64,000 bases of DNA from Pseudomonas persica (GCF_900291015.1 NZ_OLKL01000010.1:367-64366), one strand, 5' to 3'. Counted from the first letter of the stretch, positions 26,991 through 37,268 are shown. A program made the numbers and translations. The notes: generated from the sequence alone by a model not told the origin.

Positions 26991-28265
26991 CTAGATCTTG
27001 TCAACGTGATTGGGCTGAGCTAACCGCAGCCGAGTTGGATGTCCCTTCCGAAGGCCTGTCTGATAGGTGAGTAGTCCGATTGCAGCCACGATACCCAGAA
27101 CGACGAAGGCAGTGCCATAGCCGAAATGTTGCGCGATCCAGCCGGCGAGTGCGTGGCTCATGGCCGCGCCTATCCCCTGGATCGTCATCACTGCACCAAG
27201 CCCTGCATTGACATGCCCAGTGCCGCGCAGGATGGAAGCGACAAGCCCAGGCAAGGCGACACCCAGCAGGCCTGCCCCGATACCGTCAAGGGCCTGTACC
27301 GGAATCAGGGCCCAAGGGGACTCCCAACAACCGGCGATCAGCCCTCGCAAAGGCAAGGCCAAAAGGGCGGCAAGGATCAGTGCCCGATACCCGTGCCGAG
27401 AGGCATGCCGCCCGGCCCAAAGGGCCACGGGAATCATGACCAGCTGCGCCACGATGACGGTGGATGCCGTGAACACGCTGGGGTCGGCCAGCCCACGCGT
27501 GACAACCGACTGTGCCAGCAAGGGCAGCATCGCGGCATTGCCAAGGTGGAACAGCAGCATGGTGATCGCGAGCAGGCCCAGCTCGCGCGAATGCGTCAAA
27601 ACCCGCACCATGGAAGGCGAGGGGCTGTTACCTTGCGCAGGCAGGTTGCCAGTGAGCTCACCACCGCGGGCCCGCTCATGATCGATGTCATGTGGATTGA
27701 TCTTGCGCAAGCAGGCAAGAGCCGCGCACGCCATCAGGGCCATCAGCACGAATACGGCTGACAGCCCCCAGCGGTAGCCTGCCAGCCCGGCCAAGGCAGC
27801 CGCGACCACGTTGCCGGCATGGTTCCAGGCCTCGTTGGTGCCGAGCTGCCGAGACAAGTCTCTCTGCTCAACGATGCCCAAGGTGATGCCCATGATGCCG
27901 GCGCCCATCAATGCGCCCACAGCCCCCGTAACCACCTGGGAGGCGACGACGACGCCGAACGATGGCGCCGTCCATAGCGCTGCCGTGGCGAGAATGAGCG
28001 CAAGGGTGCCGCTTGCCAGAGCAAGTCGCTTGTGGCGCGAAGCGTCGATCCAGGCGCCCACAGGCGTGGTCGCCAGCATGCCGGCGATGCCGCCGGCGGC
28101 CATCACGTAGCCGATGTCATCGGCGCGCCAGCTCTGGCTGGCCAGAAATACGGCGAGGAAGGGGCCCAGGCCATCACGGACGTCGGCCAGGAAGAAGTTG
28201 AGGCCGGACAGCCAGCGCCGTGAGCTGGCATGCGCTGGGGGTATGGAAGGCGTTGCCGGGTGCAT
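26991..28265 (-). CDS. MFS transporter
   Basis: A 424-residue, twelve-span major facilitator. The loop 2-3 segment PVGAWIDASRHKR (about 56-68) is the motif A region, and the two halves are split by a charged cytoplasmic loop near 195-220. The start lies 12 bp after the stop of the secreted repeat-protein gene, so the two form an operon behind the sigma-54 type promoter. Substrate unknown; some members of this branch transport small organic molecules or metals. Confidence 0.85.
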   Translation of the reverse strand: MHPATPSIPPAHASSRRWLSGLNFFLADVRDGLGPFLAVFLASQSWRADDIGYVMAAGGIAGMLATTPVGAWIDASRHKRLALASGTLALILATAALWTAPSFGVVVASQVVTGAVGALMGAGIMGITLGIVEQRDLSRQLGTNEAWNHAGNVVAAALAGLAGYRWGLSAVFVLMALMACAALACLRKINPHDIDHERARGGELTGNLPAQGNSPSPSMVRVLTHSRELGLLAITMLLFHLGNAAMLPLLAQSVVTRGLADPSVFTASTVIVAQLVMIPVALWAGRHASRHGYRALILAALLALPLRGLIAGCWESPWALIPVQALDGIGAGLLGVALPGLVASILRGTGHVNAGLGAVMTIQGIGAAMSHALAGWIAQHFGYGTAFVVLGIVAAIGLLTYQTGLRKGHPTRLRLAQPNHVDKI

Positions 28266-28277
28266 AGAGGCATTCCC

Positions 28278-28961
28278 TTATGGCGCGCGGTCGTAGAGCG
28301 GCTGCAGGGTGGATAATGTGGTGCCCATGCTGACCGCTTCCAAAGCGGTGCCAAACGCATTGCGTGTGCCCAGCCCGGAGGCCGCGAACGGTGCGCCCGT
28401 CTGCACGGAAAGACGCAGGCTCTCTGGCGGGAAACTAACGATGCTGCCATCGCTCAGGATGACGCCGTTGGCCTCGCCCCGTGGGCCAGTGAGCACGGTG
28501 TCCACATGGCCTTCCACCTGCTGGGGCTGCAGACGCTGGGCGCGCAGGTGTGGCGGCAGCACTCTGCCTTCGCCAACCGGAGGCGGCTGGTCGTACACGG
28601 TGCGCCCGCTGTCGGCGTGGATGATGGCGTCGGCCTTGACCGTGCCTCGTGTTTCCGCCCGTCCGATGATGCGAACGGCGTCCCCCACCTTGACCGTGGC
28701 CGTGAGCGCATCGGCCATGTGCGGTGGAAACCTGGCAATGGTTCCGTCGCTCAGGCGCAGGCCGTCGACCTCACCGTAGGGATTGATGAGCATCCGCTGC
28801 ACCTGGCCTTCCACCGTGGACTGGCCCATCAGGCCAGGGGCGTCCACTCCCTGATGCGGTGCCGGAGGTAGATGGGCGGCGGCGGGCGGCATGGCATGTG
28901 CGCTGAGGCCACCTAGGCCGAATGCCAGCGCAACAGCCATGGTGACGAAATACGTAGACAT
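28278..28961 (-). CDS. Secreted protein with two OB-like repeats
   Basis: 227 residues from the ATG at 28961, chosen for its AAGGAG ribosome site. A signal peptide (residues 1-23, cleaved after SAHA) exports it. Two homologous units follow. Unit 1 (about 46-85) has VEGQVQRMLINPYGEVDGLRL then LSDGTIARFPP; unit 2 (about 142-181) has VEGHVDTVLTGPRGEANGV then LSDGSIVSFPP. Each continues into short strands, as in small beta-barrel periplasmic domains. The function is not known. It is first in an operon with the MFS gene and adjoins a two-component system. Confidence 0.8.
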   Translation of the reverse strand: MSTYFVTMAVALAFGLGGLSAHAMPPAAAHLPPAPHQGVDAPGLMGQSTVEGQVQRMLINPYGEVDGLRLSDGTIARFPPHMADALTATVKVGDAVRIIGRAETRGTVKADAIIHADSGRTVYDQPPPVGEGRVLPPHLRAQRLQPQQVEGHVDTVLTGPRGEANGVILSDGSIVSFPPESLRLSVQTGAPFAASGLGTRNAFGTALEAVSMGTTLSTLQPLYDRAP

Positions 28962-29002
28962 GGGAAAAGCTCCTTGGGTAGGGGAAACACCCAACCTGTA
29001 GG

Positions 29003-29017
29003 GCAAGCACCATGCCA
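29003..29017 (-). promoter_or_regulatory. Sigma-54 (-24/-12) promoter for the secreted-protein/MFS operon
   Basis: Reading the minus strand, TGGCATGGTGCTTGC matches the RpoN consensus TGGCACG-N4-TTGC with one mismatch and the correct ten bases between GG and GC. The predicted start is near 28991, about 30 bases before the ATG at 28961. The neighbouring NtrC-class regulator is the expected activator. Confidence 0.75.
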
Positions 29018-29080
29018 AACAATATTTTCAATTAAATCAATTGGTTATTATCTTTCTGGCGGATGTGCCGTCCGCTTCCG

Positions 29081-29096
29081 TGACGCCAGGGTGTCA
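29081..29096. promoter_or_regulatory. Candidate activator binding site (UAS)
   Basis: An imperfect palindrome TGACGCCAGGGTGTCA (TGAC..CC..GG..GTCA) about 100 bases upstream of the predicted sigma-54 start, the usual distance for NtrC-class enhancers. Confidence 0.5.
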
Positions 29097-29128
29097 CGCA
29101 ATCGGACACCGGTTTGCGTGAGAAGGGG

Positions 29129-30462
<1,334 letters not shown>

Positions 30463-30478
<16 letters not shown>

Positions 30479-31944
30479 GGTAGCTCCATCTCTATACGCG
30501 TTCCCTTGGCCGACTCGGCGAGACCGGCCCGCCCACCGTGACCCTGCACGATCTCGCGCACCAGCGCCAGTCCCAGGCCGGTACCTCCTGCGCGGGTGGT
30601 GGAGAACGGTTCGAACAGTGTATCGCGCAAGTCGGCCGGAATGCCGCAGCCATCGTCCGCCACCCACAGCAGCAATGCGCCACGGCGCGTGCGATGCGCA
30701 CCAAGTTCGATTTCACCGCGTTCTCCCGTGTGCGCCATCGCATTGAGCAACAGGTTGTCAAAGACCCGCGCCATTTGTGTCGGGTCGAACAGCGCAACCT
30801 CCTTCGCGCTAGCGGTCAGCGCCGGTTCAACCGCCAGTGTGATTCGTATGCCTTTCTTTTGCGCTGCTTCGGCGTGGGCATTGCGCCGCTCCTCCAGCCA
30901 TTCCTGCAGGTCAACCGCCTGGCGCTCGGCGCGCAACGGTTGCGTCAACGCCAACAGGCTCGATACCAGCGTCTCCAGGCGTGCCGTTTGTGACAGTACC
31001 GCCTCCAGGGCGCCAGCCACACGTGCTTCGCGCCGGTCGGCCGGCGCAGCCATCGCGTTTTCCACCTTCATGCGCATCGTGCCCAAAGGGTTGCGGATCT
31101 CGTGCGCGAGCCCGGCGGAAACACGCCCCAACGTGGCCAGACGTTCGGACTGGGCCAGTTGCTTTCGCAGATGGGCGGACTGGCGCTGCCAACGCGAAAT
31201 CATCCAGCCCAGCCATGCGCCGGAGACCACAACCAGCGCCAGCAGCAGGCTCACCGCGAGGATCAAAGTGTTGACTGTTTCTGTGGCCAAAAGCGGCACG
31301 CGCATCAGGGTCCAGGCGATCAGGTGCCGGTCAGCGGTCTCCACAGGGCATGCGGCGAAAGCCACGGCTTCGCGTAAACCCGGTCGGACGTCTGCCACGA
31401 GGCTCGCGGAATCCTGCGCGCGCTGGGCCGTAGAGGCAATGCGCTCCAACTCGGCACTTGGGGGATCGCGCTTGATTCCCGTACCGTCGTAGGTTGGGAA
31501 CGCGTAGGCCACCACGCCCGCATCCGCTCGCCAGAAGCCGCCCTCCATGCCCGGCTGATCGCGCAGTGCCAAATCAAGCACCGCCTGTGCTGCGGCTGGG
31601 GTCAAGAGATAGAGTTGATCTTGCGCAGGCGGGAATTGCTGGCGAACGCGTGCTGCACCCGCTTGCAGCGCCTGGCAACTGGTCGAGGCGAGTTGGCGCG
31701 CCTGCGCAATCTGGGGGCCGGCGCCTTGGCGGCTGATGATCAGCAGCAGCCATCCCAGCACCAGCGCAACGGCGGCAATGGAAAGCCACAGAATCAGCAG
31801 ATCACGTCGAACGGAGGGTTGCAGCGACAGGTCAGGTTTCCTTTGATGTGAGGCACCGCTGGTCAATCGGTGGGCGTTCTGATGGCAACCTTGCCAGATG
31901 GGATATCGCCGTGCAAGGACACGGTCGGTGAGCTTTCGAAACAC
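30463..31944 (-). CDS. Sensor histidine kinase
   Basis: Up to 493 residues. A first membrane span (about 53-70) is followed by a roughly 150-residue periplasmic sensor part, a second span (about 225-248), the H-box SAGLAHEIRNPLGTM with the phospho-His, an N-box FDNLLLNAMAHTG, and G-boxes DDGCGIP and GTGLGLALV. The true start is uncertain: the first 35-45 residues overlap a repeat fragment (31934-31989), and an AAAGGA at about 31840 suggests a later start at a non-ATG codon. It pairs with the overlapping NtrC-class regulator. Confidence 0.88.
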
Positions 31945-31989
31945 GGCTGGTATTCATCAGGAGATCCGGATCATCAGCGGTTTGGCCAG
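31934..31989 (+). repeat. Fragment of the 75-residue gene family (copy of 22757-22812)
   Basis: 51 of 56 bases match the middle of the gene at 22637 (GGTATTCATCAGGAGATCCG region). It is not in a working frame and marks the end of the kinase gene's open frame. Confidence 0.85.
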
Positions 31990-32196
31990 ATCATTGATGT
32001 ATGGCGGGCCAGGTAACACCATTGCGGCTGGCCCTCTGCTAAAGGCCACCGGGTGGTTTCTTCCGGTCGGGTAGGGGCATGGGGCTGCTGCGTAGCCCAT
32101 CGCAGGCAAGCCAGCTCCTACAGGGACCGCGCAGCTTTTCTAGGTATGCGCTGTGCTGGCGAGGGGCCGCCCATTCTGCCAAGCCAGCACAATGCG
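31990..32196. repeat. Intergenic region with REP-like element and hairpin
   Basis: A degenerate REP (GCCCATCGCAGGCAAGCCAG then CTCCTACAGGG) at 32093-32126 and a GTGCTGGC / GCCAGCAC stem with a 22-nt loop at 32153-32190 lie just past the phosphatase stop. No gene. Confidence 0.55.
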
Positions 32197-32904
32197 TCAG
32201 GCCGAAGTAGTAGTTACTGCGCCCTGAATGCATTCCCGGAAGTTGTCGCAGTCCGACTGTAGTTCTATGGCCGGTTCGCCATACTCCAGGCTCAGCATGC
32301 TGGCGTCATCGTTGATGCTCTGCAGATTGGTACCCGAACGCAGATGTTCATGCCAGTACCCGTCACTGCACAGTAGTAGCCGTGCATCAAATGGGAGGTG
32401 TGTCATCTGCCAGTCCGGAGAGCAAAAGCGCCTGGCGTTCAGGGAGCGGGTCAGCAGGTGCCGTGATTCGTTAATCCCCGAGGCTGCCCCCGGCCAGATG
32501 GCCTGCTCTTGCAGATTCTGAGGTCGGTTCAGCCAGTTGATGAGCTCTCCGGGTCGCTGGATTCCCAACAGGCAATCGCCAACATGTGCAACATGGAGCA
32601 ACTGTTGCTGCAGGTCGATGAGTACACAGCAATAGCTAGCGATGGCGTGCAGGTAATCTTGGCGCAGTCGCTGCTGTTCAGCACGCATGATGCCGACCAG
32701 CCCTTCGCGGCTCGGCTGCTGGGCCTCTCCAAGCGCAGCGTCGATCACGGTACGGGACCAGTGCCGGGCGAGACCTTGTCCGTCACCTCTTTCAGCCGCA
32801 TCCACGAGCATGGCCAACACGTAGTCTCCCTTGCGCCCGAAAGCTGCTGCATCGTTGTTGCTGAGCCGTGCCTTGCCCTGGCGACTGATCCAGCCTACCT
32901 GCAT
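32197..32904 (-). CDS. PP2C-like protein phosphatase
   Basis: A 235-residue PPM/PP2C-fold protein, last in the three-gene operon. Motifs are recognisable but drifted: SNNDA near residue 15 (family N-x-D), VDAAERGDG near 34 in place of VADGMGG, HVGDCLLG near 106 (V-G-D-S/C), and LLCSDGYWHE near 177 (SDG). Metal-binding aspartates therefore seem kept except for the missing Gly of the DG pair. It would dephosphorylate Ser/Thr on a partner. Its start shares one base with the stop of the nucleotidyltransferase gene, so the three genes act as one unit. Confidence 0.78.
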   Translation of the reverse strand: MQVGWISRQGKARLSNNDAAAFGRKGDYVLAMLVDAAERGDGQGLARHWSRTVIDAALGEAQQPSREGLVGIMRAEQQRLRQDYLHAIASYCCVLIDLQQQLLHVAHVGDCLLGIQRPGELINWLNRPQNLQEQAIWPGAASGINESRHLLTRSLNARRFCSPDWQMTHLPFDARLLLCSDGYWHEHLRSGTNLQSINDDASMLSLEYGEPAIELQSDCDNFRECIQGAVTTTSA

Positions 32905-33611
32905 CAGCGGTTCACTCCTGCCAAGGTTTCCAACCGTTCGAATAACAGATTTTCGCGATCAGCATCGCCTCTGGCCTGCGCGTTGACTGCATATTCAAAA
33001 TTACCGTCAGAAAGTAGCTGACCCATTGCCTGGCTGATGTAGTCGCGCACTTCGACAGCGGCAGATTCGATTTCTTCTTCTAGTTCTGGGCGCCCGTCAA
33101 TCAAGTTGAGGATGTCTTCTATATCTCGACTGGACAAGGCATCCCCGCGTCCACGCCCTTTCCAGGCTTCCAGTTTGGTGGCCACGAAGTACACGGGGTT
33201 GACCAGGTTGATAGTAACTTCCTCCTCCAGGTCATAGGCTGTGGAGGTGGCCATGGCGTCTTTGTACCAGCGGTTGCTGAACCCGAGGGAATCGTCGTCC
33301 GGCATGAAGTCAACGCGAAGATCGCCAAGTTTCATTGCACAGATGGGGAAGTCATCGTCATCTTCTTGTGGGCTGACCCGGAAACCACGCGTGCTGAGCG
33401 TCTCCTGCAAACGGGCGAAGCCTACGGGGCCCATGACATGCACGATCAGGTCAACATCGTCGGTGCTGCGTACTTGCTCTCGGGTGAAAGCGTCAGTCAG
33501 TAGCAAGCCTGTGGTGCAGCCACCAACAAAGGTCATCTGCTGGCACAGTTCGGGCCCCAATGCTTTGGCAACCTCGCACAGCATGCTCCGAAGCGTACTG
33601 AAAACGCTCAT
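32904..33611 (-). CDS. AbiEii-like nucleotidyltransferase (candidate toxin)
   Basis: 235 residues. The polymerase-beta type nucleotidyltransferase start is visible: FVGGCTTGLLL (GG at 30-31) followed by STDDVDLIV (49-57, the D-x-D metal pair). A second acidic strand DLRVDFMP lies near 102, and VNPVYFVATKLEAWKGRGRGD (about 141-161) is the helix that follows in AbiEii/MenT-like proteins. Such enzymes add nucleotides to tRNA or proteins and act as toxins. It overlaps the upstream regulator by 4 bp and touches the phosphatase gene. Confidence 0.8.
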   Translation of the reverse strand: MSVFSTLRSMLCEVAKALGPELCQQMTFVGGCTTGLLLTDAFTREQVRSTDDVDLIVHVMGPVGFARLQETLSTRGFRVSPQEDDDDFPICAMKLGDLRVDFMPDDDSLGFSNRWYKDAMATSTAYDLEEEVTINLVNPVYFVATKLEAWKGRGRGDALSSRDIEDILNLIDGRPELEEEIESAAVEVRDYISQAMGQLLSDGNFEYAVNAQARGDADRENLLFERLETLAGVNR

Positions 33612-34255
33612 GGCAACTCCAGACGATCCTGCAGCAGTTCTGCCGCAAGGTTTCGTTCGCGGGGCTGTCCCAGCCGTATGGCATCGACCAGCGCCAGCAG
33701 GGCGTACATTTCCGGGTCTCTTCGAGCGGCATCTGCTGCGGTCTTGAACAGCGGCTCGATCTTCATTCCCATGGTATTGCCACGGGCATATGACCAGACC
33801 GGCACATGCTCACCGGCGCTAATCAGGCTCTTGTCCAGAACTGGCGCTGCAAAGCCGGTTGCAATGCCACGAGTCAGCTCCCCGGCTCGAGCCGGAAAAA
33901 CATACTTCAGACCGTAAACGATGAACTCGAACAGGGCCTTGGTGTTCGCTCTAGGCACGCCCAGTTTGCGGTCAGCTCTGACCAAGCCAATTTGCGTGCA
34001 GTGCTTCAAAGAGATGTTGATCTGGGTCTTGCTGATGCCCGTTTGTAGCTCCAGTGCACGGGCGGTGTAGGAGGAGAAATGCGGGGTGCCCTCCTCAAAA
34101 AAATCTGGCTGCCCCTGGTATCGCGGGATCTGGTCATCGCTTTCCTCCTCCCAGTCTTTCCAGTCGTGCGGCCACGCCCCCACAGCCTTTCCATGCGACT
34201 CATGCCGGTGGAGGCAAACTAGCTTGAGTAATAAGCCGATGTCTTGACCTTTCAT
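33608..34255 (-). CDS. Winged-helix-like regulator paired with the nucleotidyltransferase
   Basis: 215 residues from the ATG at 34255 (MKGQDIGLLLKL); an ATG four codons earlier would leave almost no leader beyond the operator. The helix-turn-helix stretch SSYTARALELQTGISKTQIN with KHCTQIGLVRADRK (about 60-105) resembles an N-terminal DNA-binding wing. The conserved-looking FEFIVYGLKYVFPARAGELTRGIATGFAAPVL follows. I know this family as a frequent partner of nucleotidyltransferases, like AbiEi antitoxins. It probably represses its own operon through the palindrome directly upstream. Confidence 0.75.
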   Translation of the reverse strand: MKGQDIGLLLKLVCLHRHESHGKAVGAWPHDWKDWEEESDDQIPRYQGQPDFFEEGTPHFSSYTARALELQTGISKTQINISLKHCTQIGLVRADRKLGVPRANTKALFEFIVYGLKYVFPARAGELTRGIATGFAAPVLDKSLISAGEHVPVWSYARGNTMGMKIEPLFKTAADAARRDPEMYALLALVDAIRLGQPRERNLAAELLQDRLELP

Positions 34256-34270
34256 GTGATGTTCCATCTA

Positions 34271-34300
34271 TTTGTCCCTAGTCCCGGGACATGGGACAAA
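34271..34300. promoter_or_regulatory. Operator palindrome with four GTCCC/GGGAC half-sites
   Basis: A 30-bp near-perfect palindrome centred at 34285/34286: TTTGTCCC, then GTCCCGGGAC, then GGGACAAA, with only the two 3-bp spacers (TAG and CAT) unpaired. It lies 15-16 bases upstream of the regulator start, where it would overlap the promoter or the transcript 5' end. Probable autoregulatory site. Confidence 0.75.
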
Positions 34301-34395
34301 GAGAACACGCAAGTAGCTGCAAGGCAAGCAGTGAAATTAATATTTTTTCTTAGGGCTGAAGCGATCCCTTCGGCGAATGGCACACGCTTCGCCCG

Positions 34396-34422
34396 TGTTC
34401 GCGAGTGAACTCGCTCCTACAG
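34396..34422. repeat. REP element (variant)
   Basis: TTCGCGAGTGAACTCGCTCC followed by TACAG, between the three-gene operon and the malate dehydrogenase gene. Confidence 0.75.
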
Positions 34423-34524
34423 TGGGCTTACATTTGCCTTTGTGTGGCCTTTTCGCCTCAGCAGGCAATACTTCTCTGTATTGCAGGCGTGTTCCTGGTG
34501 GCGCGCGCCGCTGGGAGGTGTCAC

Positions 34525-35454
34525 GTGAACAAACTGACAATCGTGGGTGCCGGCATGGTCGGCGAGGCGGCGGCGCAGATCATCGCTCGGGAAGAGTTGT
34601 GCCGTGAGTTGGTGTTGATGGATGTGCAGGGCGAGATGGCGCAAGGCAAGGCGCTGGACGTGTGGCAGGCGGCAGTCGAGTCGGGTTCCGATACCCGGGT
34701 TTACGGCGGGGCCAAGGCTGAAATGCTGCAGGGGTCCGAGCTGGTGGTCATCACTGCAGGCGTACCGCGCAAGCCGGGCCAGTCGCGCCAGGATGTACTC
34801 AGTACCAACCTGCCGATCATCGACGGCATCATGGCCGACATCAAGCAACATGCACCAACCGCGACGGTGCTGGTGGTGTCGAACCCGGTCGACGTGCTCA
34901 CCTACCGCGCCTGGAGCCTGAGCGGGCAGGGGCGCAACAAGGTGTTCGGCCAGGCGGGCGTGCTGGATACCGCGCGCATGAAGTGCTTCATCGCCGAGCA
35001 GACCGGGTTTTCCGCCCGGGATATCACGGCGCTGGTACTGGGTGGGCATGGCGACAGCATGGTACCGCTGATGCGCTACTGCCAGATCGGCTCGGTGCCG
35101 TTGTCGCACTTCCTGTCCAGCGAGCAGATCGAGCAGATCGTCGAGCGCACGCGCAAGGGCGGCGGCGAGATTCTGGGATTGAAGAAGCTGGGCAGCGCCT
35201 GCGATGCGCCGGGCGTGGCCATCGCGCAGATGGTCGATGCGATCGCCAATGGGCGAAACCGCATCTTGCCGGCGGTGGCAATTCTGGAGGGCGAGTACGG
35301 GCGCACGGATATCGCCATGGGTGTGCCCTGCGTACTGGCAGAGGAGGGGCTGGCGCGGGTGATCGAGTTGCCGCTGGATGCGCAGGAGCAAGCGATGTTC
35401 GACCAATCGGCTGATCAGGTGGCGCGGGATATTGCTGAAATGAAGGCGCTGTGA
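34525..35454 (+). CDS. mdh: Malate dehydrogenase (LDH/MDH family)
   Basis: 309 residues from the GTG at 34525, which has GGGAGG seven bases upstream. It would oxidise L-malate to oxaloacetate with NAD. Nucleotide-binding GAGMVG lies at 7-12, the substrate loop GVPRKPGQSR with the paired arginines at about 78-87, a second Arg motif before SNPVDVLTY, and the catalytic His in GGHGDSMVP (about 172-180). The loop residue pattern RK-x-G favours malate over lactate. It is a single gene between REP elements. Confidence 0.9.
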   Translation: MNKLTIVGAGMVGEAAAQIIAREELCRELVLMDVQGEMAQGKALDVWQAAVESGSDTRVYGGAKAEMLQGSELVVITAGVPRKPGQSRQDVLSTNLPIIDGIMADIKQHAPTATVLVVSNPVDVLTYRAWSLSGQGRNKVFGQAGVLDTARMKCFIAEQTGFSARDITALVLGGHGDSMVPLMRYCQIGSVPLSHFLSSEQIEQIVERTRKGGGEILGLKKLGSACDAPGVAIAQMVDAIANGRNRILPAVAILEGEYGRTDIAMGVPCVLAEEGLARVIELPLDAQEQAMFDQSADQVARDIAEMKAL

Positions 35455-35529
35455 CTCTGTGGGAGGTCGCCCAGCCCTTTGGCCTGCGCTGTCGCGTAGA
35501 GAACTGAGTTCGCAAGCGGTCCGCGCACT

Positions 35530-35613
35530 CTGTGGGCTTTAGCCGCGAAGAATCCAACGCGGTGCATGGCACCGGCTGCGCCGGTGTTCGCGGCTAAAGC
35601 CGCTCCCACAGTG
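35530..35613. repeat. Inverted REP pair
   Basis: GTGGGCTTTAGCCGCGAAGA and the inverted TTCGCGGCTAAAGCCGCTCC flank an ACCGGCTGCGCCGGT hairpin, between convergent genes. Confidence 0.85.
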
Positions 35614-35628
35614 TCCCTAGCCTGGCCC

Positions 35629-36450
35629 CTAGCGCTGATAAGCCTTGCCAAAATGCCGCTCCAGCCGCGCCTGCACCAGCTCCAGCAAGATCGACAGCAG
35701 CCAGTAGATCACTGCCGCCGTGGTCAGCATCTCCAGGTAGCGATAGCTCGACCGCCCATACGACTGCGCCAGGAACATCACCTCCCAAACCCCCATCACC
35801 GAAATCAGCGATGAGTCCTTGAGCATCGAGATGAACTGGTTGGCCGTAGGTGGAATGATCACGCGCATGGCCTGGGGCAGGACGATGTGCCAGAAAATCT
35901 GCGGCGTGCGCATGCCCAGCGCCAGCGCCGCTTCACGCTGCCCGCGCGCAACGCCAAGGATGCCGGCGCGGAAGATCTCGCTCAGGTAGGCCCCGTAGTT
36001 CAGCGACAAGGCGATGATGCCGGCACTGATGGCGCCCGGTACCAGGCCAAGCTGCGGCAGCCCGAGGTAGATCAGCAGGATCTGGATCAGCAGCGGTGTA
36101 CCGCGGAAGAACGAGGTGTAGAAGCTGGCGACCCCCACCAGCACCGCGCTGTTCGACAAGCGCGCCAACGCGGCGGCAAAGCCGAACAGCACCGACACCA
36201 CCATCGAGCACAGGCACAGGAACAGCGTCAGCGCCGCGCCTTGCAGAAAGCCGTTGGGCCCCAGCCTGAAGCCGGCGAGGTTGGGAAACTTCTCCAGGAT
36301 GATCGAGAACTTCAGGTCGAAGCTGAGGAAAAACGCGACGAACAGGCCGAACAGCGCCAGCCAGGTCAGCAGCAACCGGGTGCGAAAGCCGAACAGGCTG
36401 GTGCCCGTGGCATTCACCTTGGGCCTGGGGGACGGGGGGAAGGTACTCAT
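35629..36450 (-). CDS. Amino-acid ABC transporter permease
   Basis: 273 residues from the ATG at 36450, which overlaps the stop of the upstream binding-protein gene by 4 bp. Polar amino-acid HisM/GlnP-type permease: spans begin near residue 25, and an EAA loop is visible near 190 (EAALALGMRTPQIFWHIVLPQ). FRGTPLLIQILLIYLG is also typical. It would form the membrane channel with an ATPase encoded elsewhere, since none is adjacent. Confidence 0.9.
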   Translation of the reverse strand: MSTFPPSPRPKVNATGTSLFGFRTRLLLTWLALFGLFVAFFLSFDLKFSIILEKFPNLAGFRLGPNGFLQGAALTLFLCLCSMVVSVLFGFAAALARLSNSAVLVGVASFYTSFFRGTPLLIQILLIYLGLPQLGLVPGAISAGIIALSLNYGAYLSEIFRAGILGVARGQREAALALGMRTPQIFWHIVLPQAMRVIIPPTANQFISMLKDSSLISVMGVWEVMFLAQSYGRSSYRYLEMLTTAAVIYWLLSILLELVQARLERHFGKAYQR

Positions 36451-37268
36451 TTGCTGATATCGGCGCCGATCCATTTCTGTGACAGCTTGGCCAGGGTGCC
36501 ATCAGCCTTCAGCTCGGCGAATACCTGGCGCACCTTGGCATCCCATTCGGGGTCGCCTTTTTCGATGGCCACCGAGTTCGGCTCTTCATACAGCGGGGCG
36601 CCGGCCAGCTTGAAGCGTTTGTCCTGGTCCAGGCGCGGCTGCGCGGTCACCAGGTTGGTGAGGATGGCATCCAGGCGTACGCCGGCGCCCAGGCCCAGGT
36701 CCTGGAAGGCAACGTTGTCGGTGTCGTACGGCGCGATCTGCACGAACTCGAAGGGGTAGTCGAGCTTCTGGTCTTCGTTGCCTTCGATCACCAGGTTCTT
36801 GTTCAGGTAGCTTTCGTAGCTCGATGCACTGGTCAAACCCACCTTGCGGCCTTCCAGGTCTTTCGCGCCATGGATGCGCTCATCCTTGGCGTTGACCACG
36901 ATCACCGCCGGCGATGCGTAGTACTCCACCGGGAAGTCGAACACTTCGGCGCGGGCCTTGCTCGGGGTCATCGAGCAGATGCAGATGTCGTAGCGGCCGC
37001 TCCAGCGGCCAGCGGCGATCACGTCCCACGATGGGGTTTCCAGGCGCAGTTTGACGCCCAACTTGTCTGCCACGGCCTTGGCGACGTCCACGTCAAAACC
37101 GTCCAGCTGGTTCTGCTCGTTGACGAAGGAAAACGGCGGGTAGCTTTCCATCAGGACGTTGACCAGTTCCTTGCGCGATTCGACTCGCTCCAGCGTGGCA
37201 CCAGCAAAAGCCTGGGAAGCAGTTGCGAGCAGCATGAGGCCCGCACCGAGCACAGTAGAAAATCGCAT
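36447..37268 (-). CDS. Periplasmic amino-acid-binding protein
   Basis: 273 residues from the ATG at 37268 (MRFSTVLGAG), with AGGT nearby; a signal peptide of about 20 residues ends at QAFA. SBP_bac_3 fold: VLMESYPPFSFVNEQNQLDGFDVDVAKAVA-like opening (written in parts: YPPFSF, then GFDVDVAKA), a mid-domain DICICSMTPSKARAEVFDFP-like element, and a C-terminal lobe ending QKWIGADISK. It delivers a polar or sulfur amino acid to the permease encoded next. Ligand not readable, but the MetR-type box upstream hints at methionine-related control. Confidence 0.88.
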   Translation of the reverse strand: MRFSTVLGAGLMLLATASQAFAGATLERVESRKELVNVLMESYPPFSFVNEQNQLDGFDVDVAKAVADKLGVKLRLETPSWDVIAAGRWSGRYDICICSMTPSKARAEVFDFPVEYYASPAVIVVNAKDERIHGAKDLEGRKVGLTSASSYESYLNKNLVIEGNEDQKLDYPFEFVQIAPYDTDNVAFQDLGLGAGVRLDAILTNLVTAQPRLDQDKRFKLAGAPLYEEPNSVAIEKGDPEWDAKVRQVFAELKADGTLAKLSQKWIGADISK

